In this document: in pieces, positions 1-5,117 of the stretch
Numbering within the stretch: position 1 is the stretch's first letter
Layout of the letters: each line of letters starts with the position of its first letter
Source of the DNA: Ignavibacteria bacterium
GTDB taxonomy: Bacteria; Bacteroidota; Ignavibacteria; Tepidaquicellales; OLB5
NCBI GenBank assembly: GCA_030835005.1
Contig: JAUQWT010000103.1
Coordinates: 1-5,227 of the forward strand
Reading direction: 5' to 3'
Length of the DNA stretch: 5,227 nucleotides
Program-made: the position numbers and the translations under genes
Notes under the pieces: generated by a model
Told to the model about the DNA's origin: nothing
What the model saw: the letters and a program-made list of their open reading frames with translations, nothing else
Database searches by the model: none

Positions 1-587
1 TCGCCTACTCTCCTAACCGTGTTTTCAAGCCAGCTTTTGTAAAAATTGTACTTTATTTCTTTCTCGGCATCCGGCAATTGCTCAGTATGCGCACTTCCTA
101 TAGAGCGCAGCATTTTAAAATCATCCCTCAGCAGGTCATCCTGCTTATCTGCCCTCGATGCAAGTTCTTTCCACGCATAATAAAGCTTTCGGGGCGGAGC
201 AGCCGCGATTTGGGAATCGAACTTAATACATATCTTGTTATCTTTGATAGCAAACCTGCAGTAAAAAAGCGAGTAGTTCATTTCCATAAGCCGCCTCATA
301 AAAGCAACACTTGTTTTATCGAACTCCGCAATATCAGCTTCAGCTACAACCCTGCCTCCCGAAAAATGCCCGTATATTATTTTTGAACCCTGCATGAGCT
401 CAAAATCAATGTTGTCCCCTTCGCGCTTAAAAATCACGTTATTTGATTCATCATCTCTTATGTAGTTCAGAAATGCCTCATAGCTATCTGTATAGTTCTT
501 TTCCAGAAATAGCTTTTCTGATCTGCCCCAGGCTTCTATTTTCTGTTTGTCCTTAAAACTATCCGAAAATCTGCCGAATGTTATCAT
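1..587 (-). CDS. Conserved hypothetical protein, YbjN / type III secretion chaperone-like fold (partial, runs off the left edge)
   Basis: The frame is open from the ATG at 587 to the window edge: 195 codons plus two bases with no stop, so the C-terminus is missing. The product is soluble, with no signal peptide or membrane segment. It begins MITFGRFSDSFKDKQKIEAW. Next comes a helical stretch with YEAFLNYIRD (about residues 36-45) and an alternating polar/apolar segment VIFKREGDNIDFELMQGSK (51-69) that looks like beta strands. VAFMRRLMEMNYSLFYCRFA (95-114) and KLYYAWKELASRADKQDDLL (134-153) follow. This helix-strand-helix layout, with a 'lyyalkelA..aDkqDdlL' style helix, resembles YbjN / CesT-like chaperone-fold proteins that I recall as conserved hypotheticals in Bacteroidota. 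That is recognition of a pattern, not a search result. A Bacteroidota-type promoter lies 45 bases upstream. No Shine-Dalgarno is visible, only an AT-rich leader. I am confident the gene is real and unsure of its function. Confidence 0.78.
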   Translation of the reverse strand, partial: MITFGRFSDSFKDKQKIEAWGRSEKLFLEKNYTDSYEAFLNYIRDDESNNVIFKREGDNIDFELMQGSKIIYGHFSGGRVVAEADIAEFDKTSVAFMRRLMEMNYSLFYCRFAIKDNKICIKFDSQIAAAPPRKLYYAWKELASRADKQDDLLRDDFKMLRSIGSAHTEQLPDAEKEIKYNFYKSWLENTVRRVG

Positions 588-631
588 TAATTATTATTTA
601 TTATGCGGATTGAAAATGTCAATTCATTCAA

Positions 632-663
632 CAAAAATACCTTTTGCTTAAATCTTATTCAAA
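632..663 (-). promoter_or_regulatory. Bacteroidota-type promoter for the left-edge gene
   Basis: Read on the minus strand, TTTG (663-660) is followed by a 20-base spacer and TATTTTTG (639-632). This matches the TTTG / TAnnTTTG consensus of the Bacteroidota primary sigma factor, with near-ideal spacing. It leaves a leader of roughly 40 bases before the ATG at 587. A sigma70-like TTGACA (622-617) lies inside that leader, with an AT-rich -10-like stretch (600-593). It would leave almost no leader, so I prefer the upstream promoter. Confidence 0.55.
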
Positions 664-898
664 GCAAAAAGTATTCATAACTCTGGAAAAAATAGTATGA
701 TTGTTTTGCAGGGTTAATCTGTTTGATAGCAGTTCATTACAGGGAGTTTTATGGATTGTTTCGCTTAAGTTGGTTTTGAAGTCGTTTGATTTTGTAAACC
801 GCTTTTGCATCCCTGTTTGCCCGGAGAAGCCGCGCCCCTGCCTCTTAGAAAAGGGCAAGAAAGAAGCATGAATCATTCGCGAAGAATACGCAATAATC

Positions 899-912
899 GG
901 GGCCTTAGCCCC
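899..912. repeat. Compact GC hairpin nested in a larger inverted repeat
   Basis: GGGGC (899-903) and GCCCC (908-912) form a perfect 5-bp stem around the tetraloop CTTA. It overlaps the left arm of the 901-910/945-954 inverted repeat, so the two stems cannot form together. Confidence 0.55.
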
Positions 913-960
913 AAATAGCTTTTTCATGACGGGAAAGAATAATCGGCTAAGGCCATTTTT
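901..960 (+). terminator. 10-bp perfect inverted repeat followed by a T run; terminator-like on the plus strand
   Basis: GGCCTTAGCC (901-910) and GGCTAAGGCC (945-954) are exact reverse complements separated by 34 bases. On the plus strand the right arm is followed by ATTTTT (955-960), the layout of a rho-independent terminator, although the loop is long. AATAATCGG occurs as a direct repeat at 892-900 and 938-946, overlapping the arms. No plus-strand gene ends here, so it may instead belong to a structured RNA or a mobile-element end. Confidence 0.35.
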
Positions 961-973
961 GTTAATCCTTAAC
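961..973. repeat. Short inverted repeat GTTAA-TCC-TTAAC
   Basis: Perfect 5-bp arms at 961-965 and 969-973 with a three-base centre lie directly after the T run of the preceding inverted repeat. It is weak as a hairpin and more likely part of the cluster of dyads in this spacer. Confidence 0.3.
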
Positions 974-1021
974 CACGACCCATAGGTTTTGGCAACTTCT
1001 AGAAAAGTGCGAATCCATAAA

Positions 1022-1076
1022 TGCCAAGGCCTGTCTTTTTAATGCAATTGGGCAATAAAAAAACAGGCTTGTGGCA
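1022..1076. repeat. Long imperfect hairpin of about 55 bases
   Basis: TGCCA (1022-1026) pairs with TGGCA (1072-1076) and GCCTGT (1029-1034) with ACAGGC (1063-1068). A TTTTT stretch (1036-1040) pairs with the A run before ACAGGC. The two strong stems are separated by a small internal loop (AG against TTG). The apical part contains ATTG-GG-CAAT. This is much more self-complementarity than AT-rich spacer DNA would be expected to show, and suggests an RNA fold or a transposon-end hairpin. Confidence 0.5.
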
Positions 1077-1133
1077 ACGTAAAACTATCGGAGGTAAACC
1101 TTTAAGTGCAGAACATTCAGGCTTTAATGTCAA

Positions 1134-1162
1134 CGCAGAGTTCCTGAAAAAGAGACTCTGCG
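1134..1162. repeat. 8-bp perfect inverted repeat
   Basis: CGCAGAGT (1134-1141) and ACTCTGCG (1155-1162) are exact reverse complements around a 13-base loop. It lies 85 bases downstream of the anti-sigma stop on the minus strand. No U-rich tail follows on that strand, so it is not a canonical intrinsic terminator. Confidence 0.45.
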
Positions 1163-1172
1163 GTGACGGTGA

Positions 1173-1219
1173 TGCAGACATCTGCACCTGTAAGTCGGAA
1201 GTTTTCCTGGACTACCAGG
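1173..1219. repeat. Two adjacent small hairpins 3' of the anti-sigma gene
   Basis: TGCAGA-CA-TCTGCA (1173-1186) is a 6-bp-arm dyad, and CCTGG-ACTA-CCAGG (1206-1219) is a 5-bp stem with a tetraloop. On the minus strand they start 28 bases after the anti-sigma stop codon. Together with the 1134-1162 repeat they could protect or end the operon transcript, although no poly-U run follows any of them. Confidence 0.4.
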
Positions 1220-1246
1220 CACAGTGTATATCCCGGATACTATCTT

Positions 1247-3049
1247 CTATTTGTCTTTATTGTATTCATATTCAAAATCATCATCATCGCCGGTATCATT
1301 ATTGTTCTTATCCTTATTTTTTTCTTTCAGCTTATCCATTTTCTCTTTTTGTTCTTTCTGCAGTTTCTTCTGGAACTCACGGCTTTCTTTTTCAGCTTCG
1401 CGTCGTTCTTTTTCTGATTCCATCTTCTCCTTTGTCTCTTCCTTCACCTGATTCATTTCTTTTTTGATCTCTTCGTTAACACGCTTCAATTCTTCTTTAA
1501 CGCGCTCCATCTCCTTGCGGAATTCTTCATTATCGTAGTTTAAGTCTTTCTGAAGTTCCATCATGTCGCGGTTAAGCTCCTCCATTTCTTCCGGAGAAGG
1601 AAGGGTCTCGGGAGTCTCCCAGCGGAAATGATTGCTATCGCCATATTCAAAATTCCAGTTCTTCTTGATATTCTTTTCCCAGTTCTTATTCCAGTGTTCC
1701 TGCCAGTTCTTCTGCCACTCAAGCTGCTTCATCGATTCTTCAACCCGCTGCATGTTTTCCTGAACACTCTGCTGAACCTGTTCCATAATTTCATCAACCC
1801 ACTCATTTACGTTTTCCATCTTCTTCAGGTGGGGAATGCTGTCCTTTGGGATGTTCTTCGGAGCAGGATAGTAAGCGGATACTTTTGCATATACTTTTGA
1901 CTTATATTCTTCATCAACCCTCGGCAGAATATTTACTAGCGTAACAGCATCTGTTTTCTTTGCATTTTTTAATATGATGTTTACACATTGCCCGCCGCAA
2001 TTGCCAAAGTCGAATTCCATTAATGCTTTCTTCAGCTCAGGTGCGGAATCTTCCCTGAACGGAGTGCCCGGACCAAAACCCTGCTTGGTTACGCAAAACT
2101 TGCCTTCGGGTACCAGGGATTCCCTGCCGCCTGCAGATTCAAGCGAAACCTTGCCCTCGCGGACATACAGGAGCCCGTCACCTGATTTATCTATTGAAAA
2201 CTTGTACGAACACCCAAGATCGACCGCTGTTACAGAGCCGGCATCCACAAAGAATGTGCGCGGAGTTGCCTTGATATCTGCATCTATTGAGCCGTAATCA
2301 AGCTGTATTCTGTGCTCACCCTCAACGCTCTTTACAAGTTTTACGCGCGTGTTAGGCTCTATAATTACAGATCCAAGCCCTGCAACATAAAGTTCTGCCT
2401 TTGATGAATCATCAGTTGTAACAGAACTTCCAACTGAAAGACTGTCTATTGCTTTCATCACAAGGTTATTAAGCAAAGGGCTGCCCTTAACCGATGTAAC
2501 CATCCATTTCGGGCCGCCGCTAACTTCAACAACACTATCTGTAAAATTAAGCCCGTTATCTTTCTTTAAGAACTGGTTTACTCCGTAGATTACAAATGCA
2601 AGAAGAAGAACTGCTGCCAGTCCCGACATGTAATACCTGAGCGATCCCCATCCGGCAGATGATGCGCTTTTTTCAAGCTTCACCACGGTTGATTCTTCCT
2701 GCCTGCGGAAAGGAATGTATTCGTCTTCAAATCCGCTCATGTTGTAAATGTGAGAGTCCTTATCGGGAAGGGATGAGTTTATTTTTGCTTCAATTGAGTT
2801 CCAGAGTTCATTCTTTTTATCTTTTGAAAGCAGCTTTTCATCTATGTAGCTATCCTGTGCAAGAAGCGATGCTTTTTCAACCAGTAAAATAGTGTCTTCC
2901 AGGTATTTTTTGCAGCTGTTGCAGGCTTTAAGATGGTCTTCCATCTTCGCTCTCTCAGCGGCAGATATCATACCTTCAAGGTAATCATCTACCAGCGGTT
3001 TGATCTCATCGCATTTATAATGTTCCATAATGTTATTGTCCTGTTTCAT
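1247..3049 (-). CDS. Transmembrane anti-sigma factor: zinc-finger (zf-HC2) domain, one TM helix, FecR-type domain, Trp repeat and C-terminal coiled coil
   Basis: A 600-residue membrane protein expected to sequester the ECF sigma factor encoded just upstream. Residues 8-60 form a zf-HC2/anti-sigma zinc domain with C13 and H39-x3-C43-x2-C46. A cytoplasmic linker leads to one transmembrane helix (about 142-160). On the far side lies a FecR-type beta domain (about 185-320) with the GSVTAVDLG (271-279) and VREGKV (296-301) signatures. Then come CGGQC (351-355) and TLVNILPRVDEEYKSKVYAK (370-389), which recalls the 'LWHLLpRV...V..rl' segment of FecR-containing anti-sigma proteins. A Trp repeat (445-468), a heptad coiled coil (about 484-580) and an acidic tail (DDDD) end it. 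The typical anti-sigma lacks this 150-residue tail. The ATG directly follows the sigma stop and has AGGAG 12 bases upstream. M8 (base 3028, AGGA 10 bases upstream) is an equally good start. The anti-sigma role is strong by context; the signal sensed is unknown. Confidence 0.9.
   Translation of the reverse strand: MKQDNNIMEHYKCDEIKPLVDDYLEGMISAAERAKMEDHLKACNSCKKYLEDTILLVEKASLLAQDSYIDEKLLSKDKKNELWNSIEAKINSSLPDKDSHIYNMSGFEDEYIPFRRQEESTVVKLEKSASSAGWGSLRYYMSGLAAVLLLAFVIYGVNQFLKKDNGLNFTDSVVEVSGGPKWMVTSVKGSPLLNNLVMKAIDSLSVGSSVTTDDSSKAELYVAGLGSVIIEPNTRVKLVKSVEGEHRIQLDYGSIDADIKATPRTFFVDAGSVTAVDLGCSYKFSIDKSGDGLLYVREGKVSLESAGGRESLVPEGKFCVTKQGFGPGTPFREDSAPELKKALMEFDFGNCGGQCVNIILKNAKKTDAVTLVNILPRVDEEYKSKVYAKVSAYYPAPKNIPKDSIPHLKKMENVNEWVDEIMEQVQQSVQENMQRVEESMKQLEWQKNWQEHWNKNWEKNIKKNWNFEYGDSNHFRWETPETLPSPEEMEELNRDMMELQKDLNYDNEEFRKEMERVKEELKRVNEEIKKEMNQVKEETKEKMESEKERREAEKESREFQKKLQKEQKEKMDKLKEKNKDKNNNDTGDDDDFEYEYNKDK
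1310..1600 (-). other. Segment encoding the charged heptad coiled coil of the anti-sigma factor
   Basis: Residues 484-580 are almost entirely Glu, Lys, Arg, Gln, Met and Asn, with hydrophobic heptad positions clearest in VKEELKR, VNEEIKK and EMNQVKE. The later heptads (SEKERRE, AEKESRE) lose apolar core residues and become a single charged helix. Lying beyond the membrane helix, it is expected outside the cytoplasm, where it could form a long rod or oligomerise. Confidence 0.65.
1646..1717 (-). repeat. Six-unit 12-bp coding repeat giving a four-residue W-x-x-N motif
   Basis: Residues 445-468 of the anti-sigma factor read as six units of four: WQKN, WQEH, WNKN, WEKN, IKKN, WNFE. Trp (Ile once) recurs exactly every fourth residue, and the DNA shows a matching repeated CCAGTTCTT on the plus strand. 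In a helix this puts a slowly twisting stripe of Trp on one face. Confidence 0.7.
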
Positions 3050-3637
3050 TTATTTTGTCAGCTCCTCTCGCAGCATTCTTCTGGCCCGGTGCAAATGAGC
3101 CTTTGAGGTACCTACCTCGATATTCATTATATCGGAAATCTCATGATGCTTATAACCTTCAATATCGTGAAGAATGAAGGCGAGTCTTGCCTGTTGAGGC
3201 AGTTTTCCGAGGGCTGTTTCTATATCCATTTTTGAATCTATACTGTGTTTGTGTTTAGTTGATGCACTTTCTCTGTTAACAATATCGCTCAGTTCTGCTA
3301 CACGCTCAGCAAATCTTTTTTCCGAGCGCTTCATCATCAAAAACTGGTTTACGGCTATTGAGTGCAGCCATGATGAGAACTTGCTCCCGAACTGGAACGA
3401 TGAAAGTTTTTCCCATGCTTTTATAAAAACTTCCTGGGTCAGCTCTTCGGCCGTATCCTTGTCTTGTGATGCTCTTAAGCAAACCGCATAAACCCGTGAT
3501 ACATTGTTCTTATACAATTCCTTAAATGCATGAGCATTCCCGGCTGCCGCCTGGCGGACCAGTTCAAACTCCCTATCCGGACTTGATGTTACCAGCTCCA
3601 GAGCTCCCTCCCTAGCTTCGGCTAAATTCGACCGCAT
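3050..3637 (-). CDS. ECF-family RNA polymerase sigma factor (RpoE/SigW-like)
   Basis: A 195-residue group 4 sigma factor that would direct RNA polymerase to its own regulon when released by the membrane anti-sigma factor encoded next. Region 2 spans about residues 24-104: ELVRQAAAGNAHAFKELY, then DTAEELTQEVFIKAWEKLSS (61-80), the core-binding helix, and the FSSWLHSIAVNQFLMMKR segment (87-104) of regions 2.3/2.4. After a polar linker, region 4 (about 138-190) contains LGKLPQQARLAFILHDIEGY and the helix-turn-helix EISDIMNIEVGTSKAHLHRA (166-185), whose GTSK motif is typical of ECF factors. Regions 1 and 3 are absent, as usual for ECF, and the length is normal. The start is supported by AGGAG five bases upstream. 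The stop touches the start of the anti-sigma gene, which implies translational coupling. Its target promoters are unknown. Annotation is very secure at family level. Confidence 0.96.
   Translation of the reverse strand: MRSNLAEAREGALELVTSSPDREFELVRQAAAGNAHAFKELYKNNVSRVYAVCLRASQDKDTAEELTQEVFIKAWEKLSSFQFGSKFSSWLHSIAVNQFLMMKRSEKRFAERVAELSDIVNRESASTKHKHSIDSKMDIETALGKLPQQARLAFILHDIEGYKHHEISDIMNIEVGTSKAHLHRARRMLREELTK
3062..3066 (-). promoter_or_regulatory. Candidate ribosome binding site of the anti-sigma gene inside the sigma coding end
   Basis: AGGAG (3066 to 3062 on the minus strand) lies within the last codons of the sigma gene, 12 bases before the ATG at 3049. That is slightly long spacing, so coupling to termination at the adjacent TAA may help. 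A second motif, AGGA (3042-3039), sits 10 bases before the alternative ATG at 3028, which would give a product seven residues shorter. Confidence 0.45.
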
Positions 3638-3642
3638 ATTTT

Positions 3643-3647
3643 CTCCT
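3643..3647 (-). promoter_or_regulatory. Ribosome binding site of the sigma factor gene
   Basis: AGGAG on the minus strand is separated by five bases (AAAAT) from the ATG at 3637. This good Shine-Dalgarno decides the start of the sigma gene. It contrasts with the lipoprotein and the left-edge gene, which have none. Confidence 0.75.
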
Positions 3648-3701
3648 AAATTACAATATTATGATGCTTTTTGATAGGAAAGGGTTTAGTGTGATTCATC
3701 T

Positions 3702-3707
3702 ATTATA
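3702..3707 (-). promoter_or_regulatory. Possible -10 element for the sigma/anti-sigma operon
   Basis: TATAAT read on the minus strand (3707 to 3702) lies 65 bases before the sigma ATG. No good TTGACA or TTTG partner is seen at the right distance, so it may be chance in AT-rich DNA. No clear ECF-type AAC / CGTC pair, which would indicate autoregulation, could be assigned. Confidence 0.25.
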
Positions 3708-3750
3708 TAGTATGAAAACTAGCGGAAATGGTTAAAACTGTAGAAAATAC

Positions 3751-3781
3751 CTGTTTTTCAACAGTCCTCAGTGTTGAACAG
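3751..3781. repeat. Bulged inverted repeat upstream of the sigma gene
   Basis: TCAAC (3758-3762) pairs with GTTGA (3773-3777), and CTGT (3751-3754) with ACAG (3778-3781) across a TTT bulge. The dyad lies about 115-145 bases before the sigma start, so it could be an operator or a hairpin in a long leader. Confidence 0.3.
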
Positions 3782-3868
3782 CCACAAAACCGGACAAATT
3801 GGCTTTTTAGAGCTTTGCCAAGGCTTCGGGTTTGTTTTCAGGTTTAACCGCCTGACTATCCTTTTTTC

Positions 3869-3882
3869 AACTTCATGAAGTT
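3869..3882. promoter_or_regulatory. Perfect 14-bp palindrome, candidate operator
   Basis: AACTTCATGAAGTT is a perfect dyad with no central spacer, in the middle of the divergent spacer. A homodimeric regulator site is plausible. On the plus strand a T-rich stretch follows, but the stem has no loop, so a terminator is unlikely. Confidence 0.3.
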
Positions 3883-4039
3883 TTAATATTTTTTTCCTGG
3901 CTTGGTTTTCTTATTTTCTGACTCTTTTTTTTGTTTAACATTGCGGCTTATCGGCAATCTTCTGTTTTGATTCTGTTTTCTGCTGTTCATAAGAATCGCT
4001 TCGGTTAAGAATTTCTGAGTATTATTAATTTTAAATTCT

Positions 4040-4047
4040 TATTTTTG
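4040..4047 (+). promoter_or_regulatory. TAnnTTTG-type -7 box before the lipoprotein gene
   Basis: TATTTTTG matches the Bacteroidota -7 consensus and is the same 8-mer as the box before the left-edge gene. It leaves a leader of about 15-17 bases. No TTTG is found 19-21 bases upstream, so support is partial. Confidence 0.3.
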
Positions 4048-4069
4048 ATTTAATAATTCGGCAAAAACC

Positions 4070-5113
4070 ATGAAATATCTGACCGTCTGTATTCTCTGCT
4101 TTGCAATTGTAACTTCTGTTTCCTGTACTAAAAGATCAGAGGATATCAAAATTGATAAGAAATCTTCCGGTGATTCTGTAAATAAAGAAGATAAAACAAC
4201 AGCGGGCGATAATAAAACCCGTGCAGTAAGCGATACTGTCTTCATGGCGAGATGGGACGGCAAACGGGTCATAATTGAAGATTACTATAAATACGCAGAA
4301 AACGAAAAAACACTTATGAGCGATACTGGCGGGTATGATAAGTATTCAACAAAACTTATTGATCTTGTAAAAAAATACTCGAAATACAGCGAACAAACTC
4401 CGGAATATCTTTTTAGTGAATTCAAACCCGAATTCTCTTCCTTCACAAATCTGAAAGTTGGCGATAAACTGTACTTATCAACTCTTGGCGGCGCCTATCC
4501 CATTGAAGTAACGGGATACATAATTAATATGGATGACATGATAGGCTCAGGAACGATTTTCTATGCAACTGCAAATCTTCCCGCAGGCGCCAAGCCTGAT
4601 GAATACGAAGTCATGGTAAGCTCGTTCAATAATAACATGACACCAACAAACAAAACCGGCATTACCGATCAGAAAATACTGGATAAATATAAATCATTTC
4701 TTATGCCCTGGCTTAAAAAAGTAAAAATTACCGAGTATGATGAAAAGGGAAAAGAATCGATAACAACGGTCCGTGAAATAAAAAATGAAGAGCTAAAACT
4801 ATTTAAAGGGAATTTCACCGGCTCGGGATATGTGGAGTATCTTGCGGGTGTTACTCTGCGTAACGACCCAACAAATTTTACTTCCCTCATCTATATTCTT
4901 GACGATAACGGCAAAGTTCTTAAGGAACTTTCTCCACTTTCTGCGAATAATTTTACGTTCAGCTCCGTTGAAATGATTTGTGATTTTAACGGCGACGGCA
5001 TTTGGGAAATTATCACGAGCGACGGCTACTACGAAGGCGGCGGATATAATTTTCACAAGTTCATGTACGGCGAATTTAAAACCCTCGCTAACGGATTTAT
5101 GTTTGGAGTGTAG
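4070..5113 (+). CDS. Secreted lipoprotein of unknown function with a DxNxDGxxE motif
   Basis: A 347-residue exported protein. It starts with a short charged n-region (MKY), a hydrophobic core (about 4-15) and a lipobox-like SVSC, so Cys19 should be lipidated and the mature protein anchored in the cell envelope. A Lys/Asp/Ser-rich linker (20-55) follows. The globular part has an AFSS-less but similar hydrophobic pattern around EYLFSEFKPEFSSFTNLKVG (112-131), a beta-rich segment KLYLSTLGGAYPIEVTGYI (133-151), and a C-terminal part with GYVEYLAGVTLRN (253-265). That last stretch leads to D305-F-N-G-D-G-I-W-E313, a DxNxDGxxE calcium-loop pattern as in FG-GAP/VCBS-type repeats. The final 30 residues are Gly/Tyr/Phe-rich. 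I recognise no enzyme family. There is no Shine-Dalgarno, but the signal peptide begins at this Met, so the start is secure. It is divergent from the sigma operon, so membership of that regulon is possible but unproven. Confidence 0.88.
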   Translation: MKYLTVCILCFAIVTSVSCTKRSEDIKIDKKSSGDSVNKEDKTTAGDNKTRAVSDTVFMARWDGKRVIIEDYYKYAENEKTLMSDTGGYDKYSTKLIDLVKKYSKYSEQTPEYLFSEFKPEFSSFTNLKVGDKLYLSTLGGAYPIEVTGYIINMDDMIGSGTIFYATANLPAGAKPDEYEVMVSSFNNNMTPTNKTGITDQKILDKYKSFLMPWLKKVKITEYDEKGKESITTVREIKNEELKLFKGNFTGSGYVEYLAGVTLRNDPTNFTSLIYILDDNGKVLKELSPLSANNFTFSSVEMICDFNGDGIWEIITSDGYYEGGGYNFHKFMYGEFKTLANGFMFGV

Positions 5114-5117
5114 TAAT

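Larger units (their letters stand above)
588..1246. other. Long gene-free region with clustered inverted repeats; possible degenerate element or structured RNA
   Basis: No convincing gene lies between the left-edge gene and the anti-sigma stop. The minus-strand frames at 927-655 (90 codons) and 1187-999 (62 codons) are open but have no ribosome binding site, a low-complexity or Ser/Cys-rich composition, and no recognisable domain. The right part holds at least seven inverted repeats, listed separately. Short stretches of the conceptual minus-strand translation, such as SSRMIHASFLPFSKRQGRGF, feel familiar as non-coding sequence recurring in Bacteroidota genomes. If that impression is right, this is a multicopy intergenic element, not a protein gene. 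I cannot see target-site duplications or clear terminal repeats. Confidence 0.4.
3638..4069. other. Divergent intergenic region between the sigma operon and the lipoprotein gene
   Basis: This 432-base spacer holds no credible gene. The plus strand is strongly T-rich and pyrimidine-biased from about 3820 to 4060. Candidate sites are a TATAAT facing the sigma gene, a bulged dyad at 3751-3781, the palindrome at 3869-3882, the 9-mer TTCTGTTTT repeated 11 bases apart (3960-3968, 3971-3979), and a TAnnTTTG box before the lipoprotein. The length and dyads suggest regulation of one or both divergent units. Confidence 0.5.

Noticed and set aside
78..386. Plus-strand open frame of 102 codons
   Set aside because: It lies opposite the well-supported minus-strand left-edge gene, has no ribosome binding site and no recognisable protein features.
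617..622. TTGACA as the main -35 element of the left-edge gene
   Set aside because: The matching -10 would lie only a few bases from the ATG; the TTTG/TAnnTTTG pair upstream fits better.
655..927. Minus-strand open frame of 90 codons as a gene
   Set aside because: No Shine-Dalgarno or promoter-start arrangement, no domain, and it sits in repeat-rich spacer; treated as part of a possible non-coding element.
901..1076. Integron attC site or group II intron fragment
   Set aside because: The inverted repeats prompted the idea, but I found no GTTRRRY/RYYYAAC core pairs and no domain V-like hairpin.
1134..1162. Intrinsic terminator of the sigma/anti-sigma operon
   Set aside because: The stem is good, but no U run follows on the minus strand, so only an inverted repeat is claimed.
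999..1187. Minus-strand open frame of 62 codons
   Set aside because: It crosses several hairpins, has an unusual composition and no start signal.
1021..1467. Plus-strand open frames at 1021-1467, 1163-1417 and 1224-1451
   Set aside because: Their Phe/Ser/Leu-rich tails are the antisense of the Glu/Lys-rich coiled coil of the anti-sigma gene.
4039..4272. Minus-strand open frame of 77 codons at the lipoprotein start
   Set aside because: It is antisense to the signal peptide and linker of the lipoprotein and has no supporting signals.
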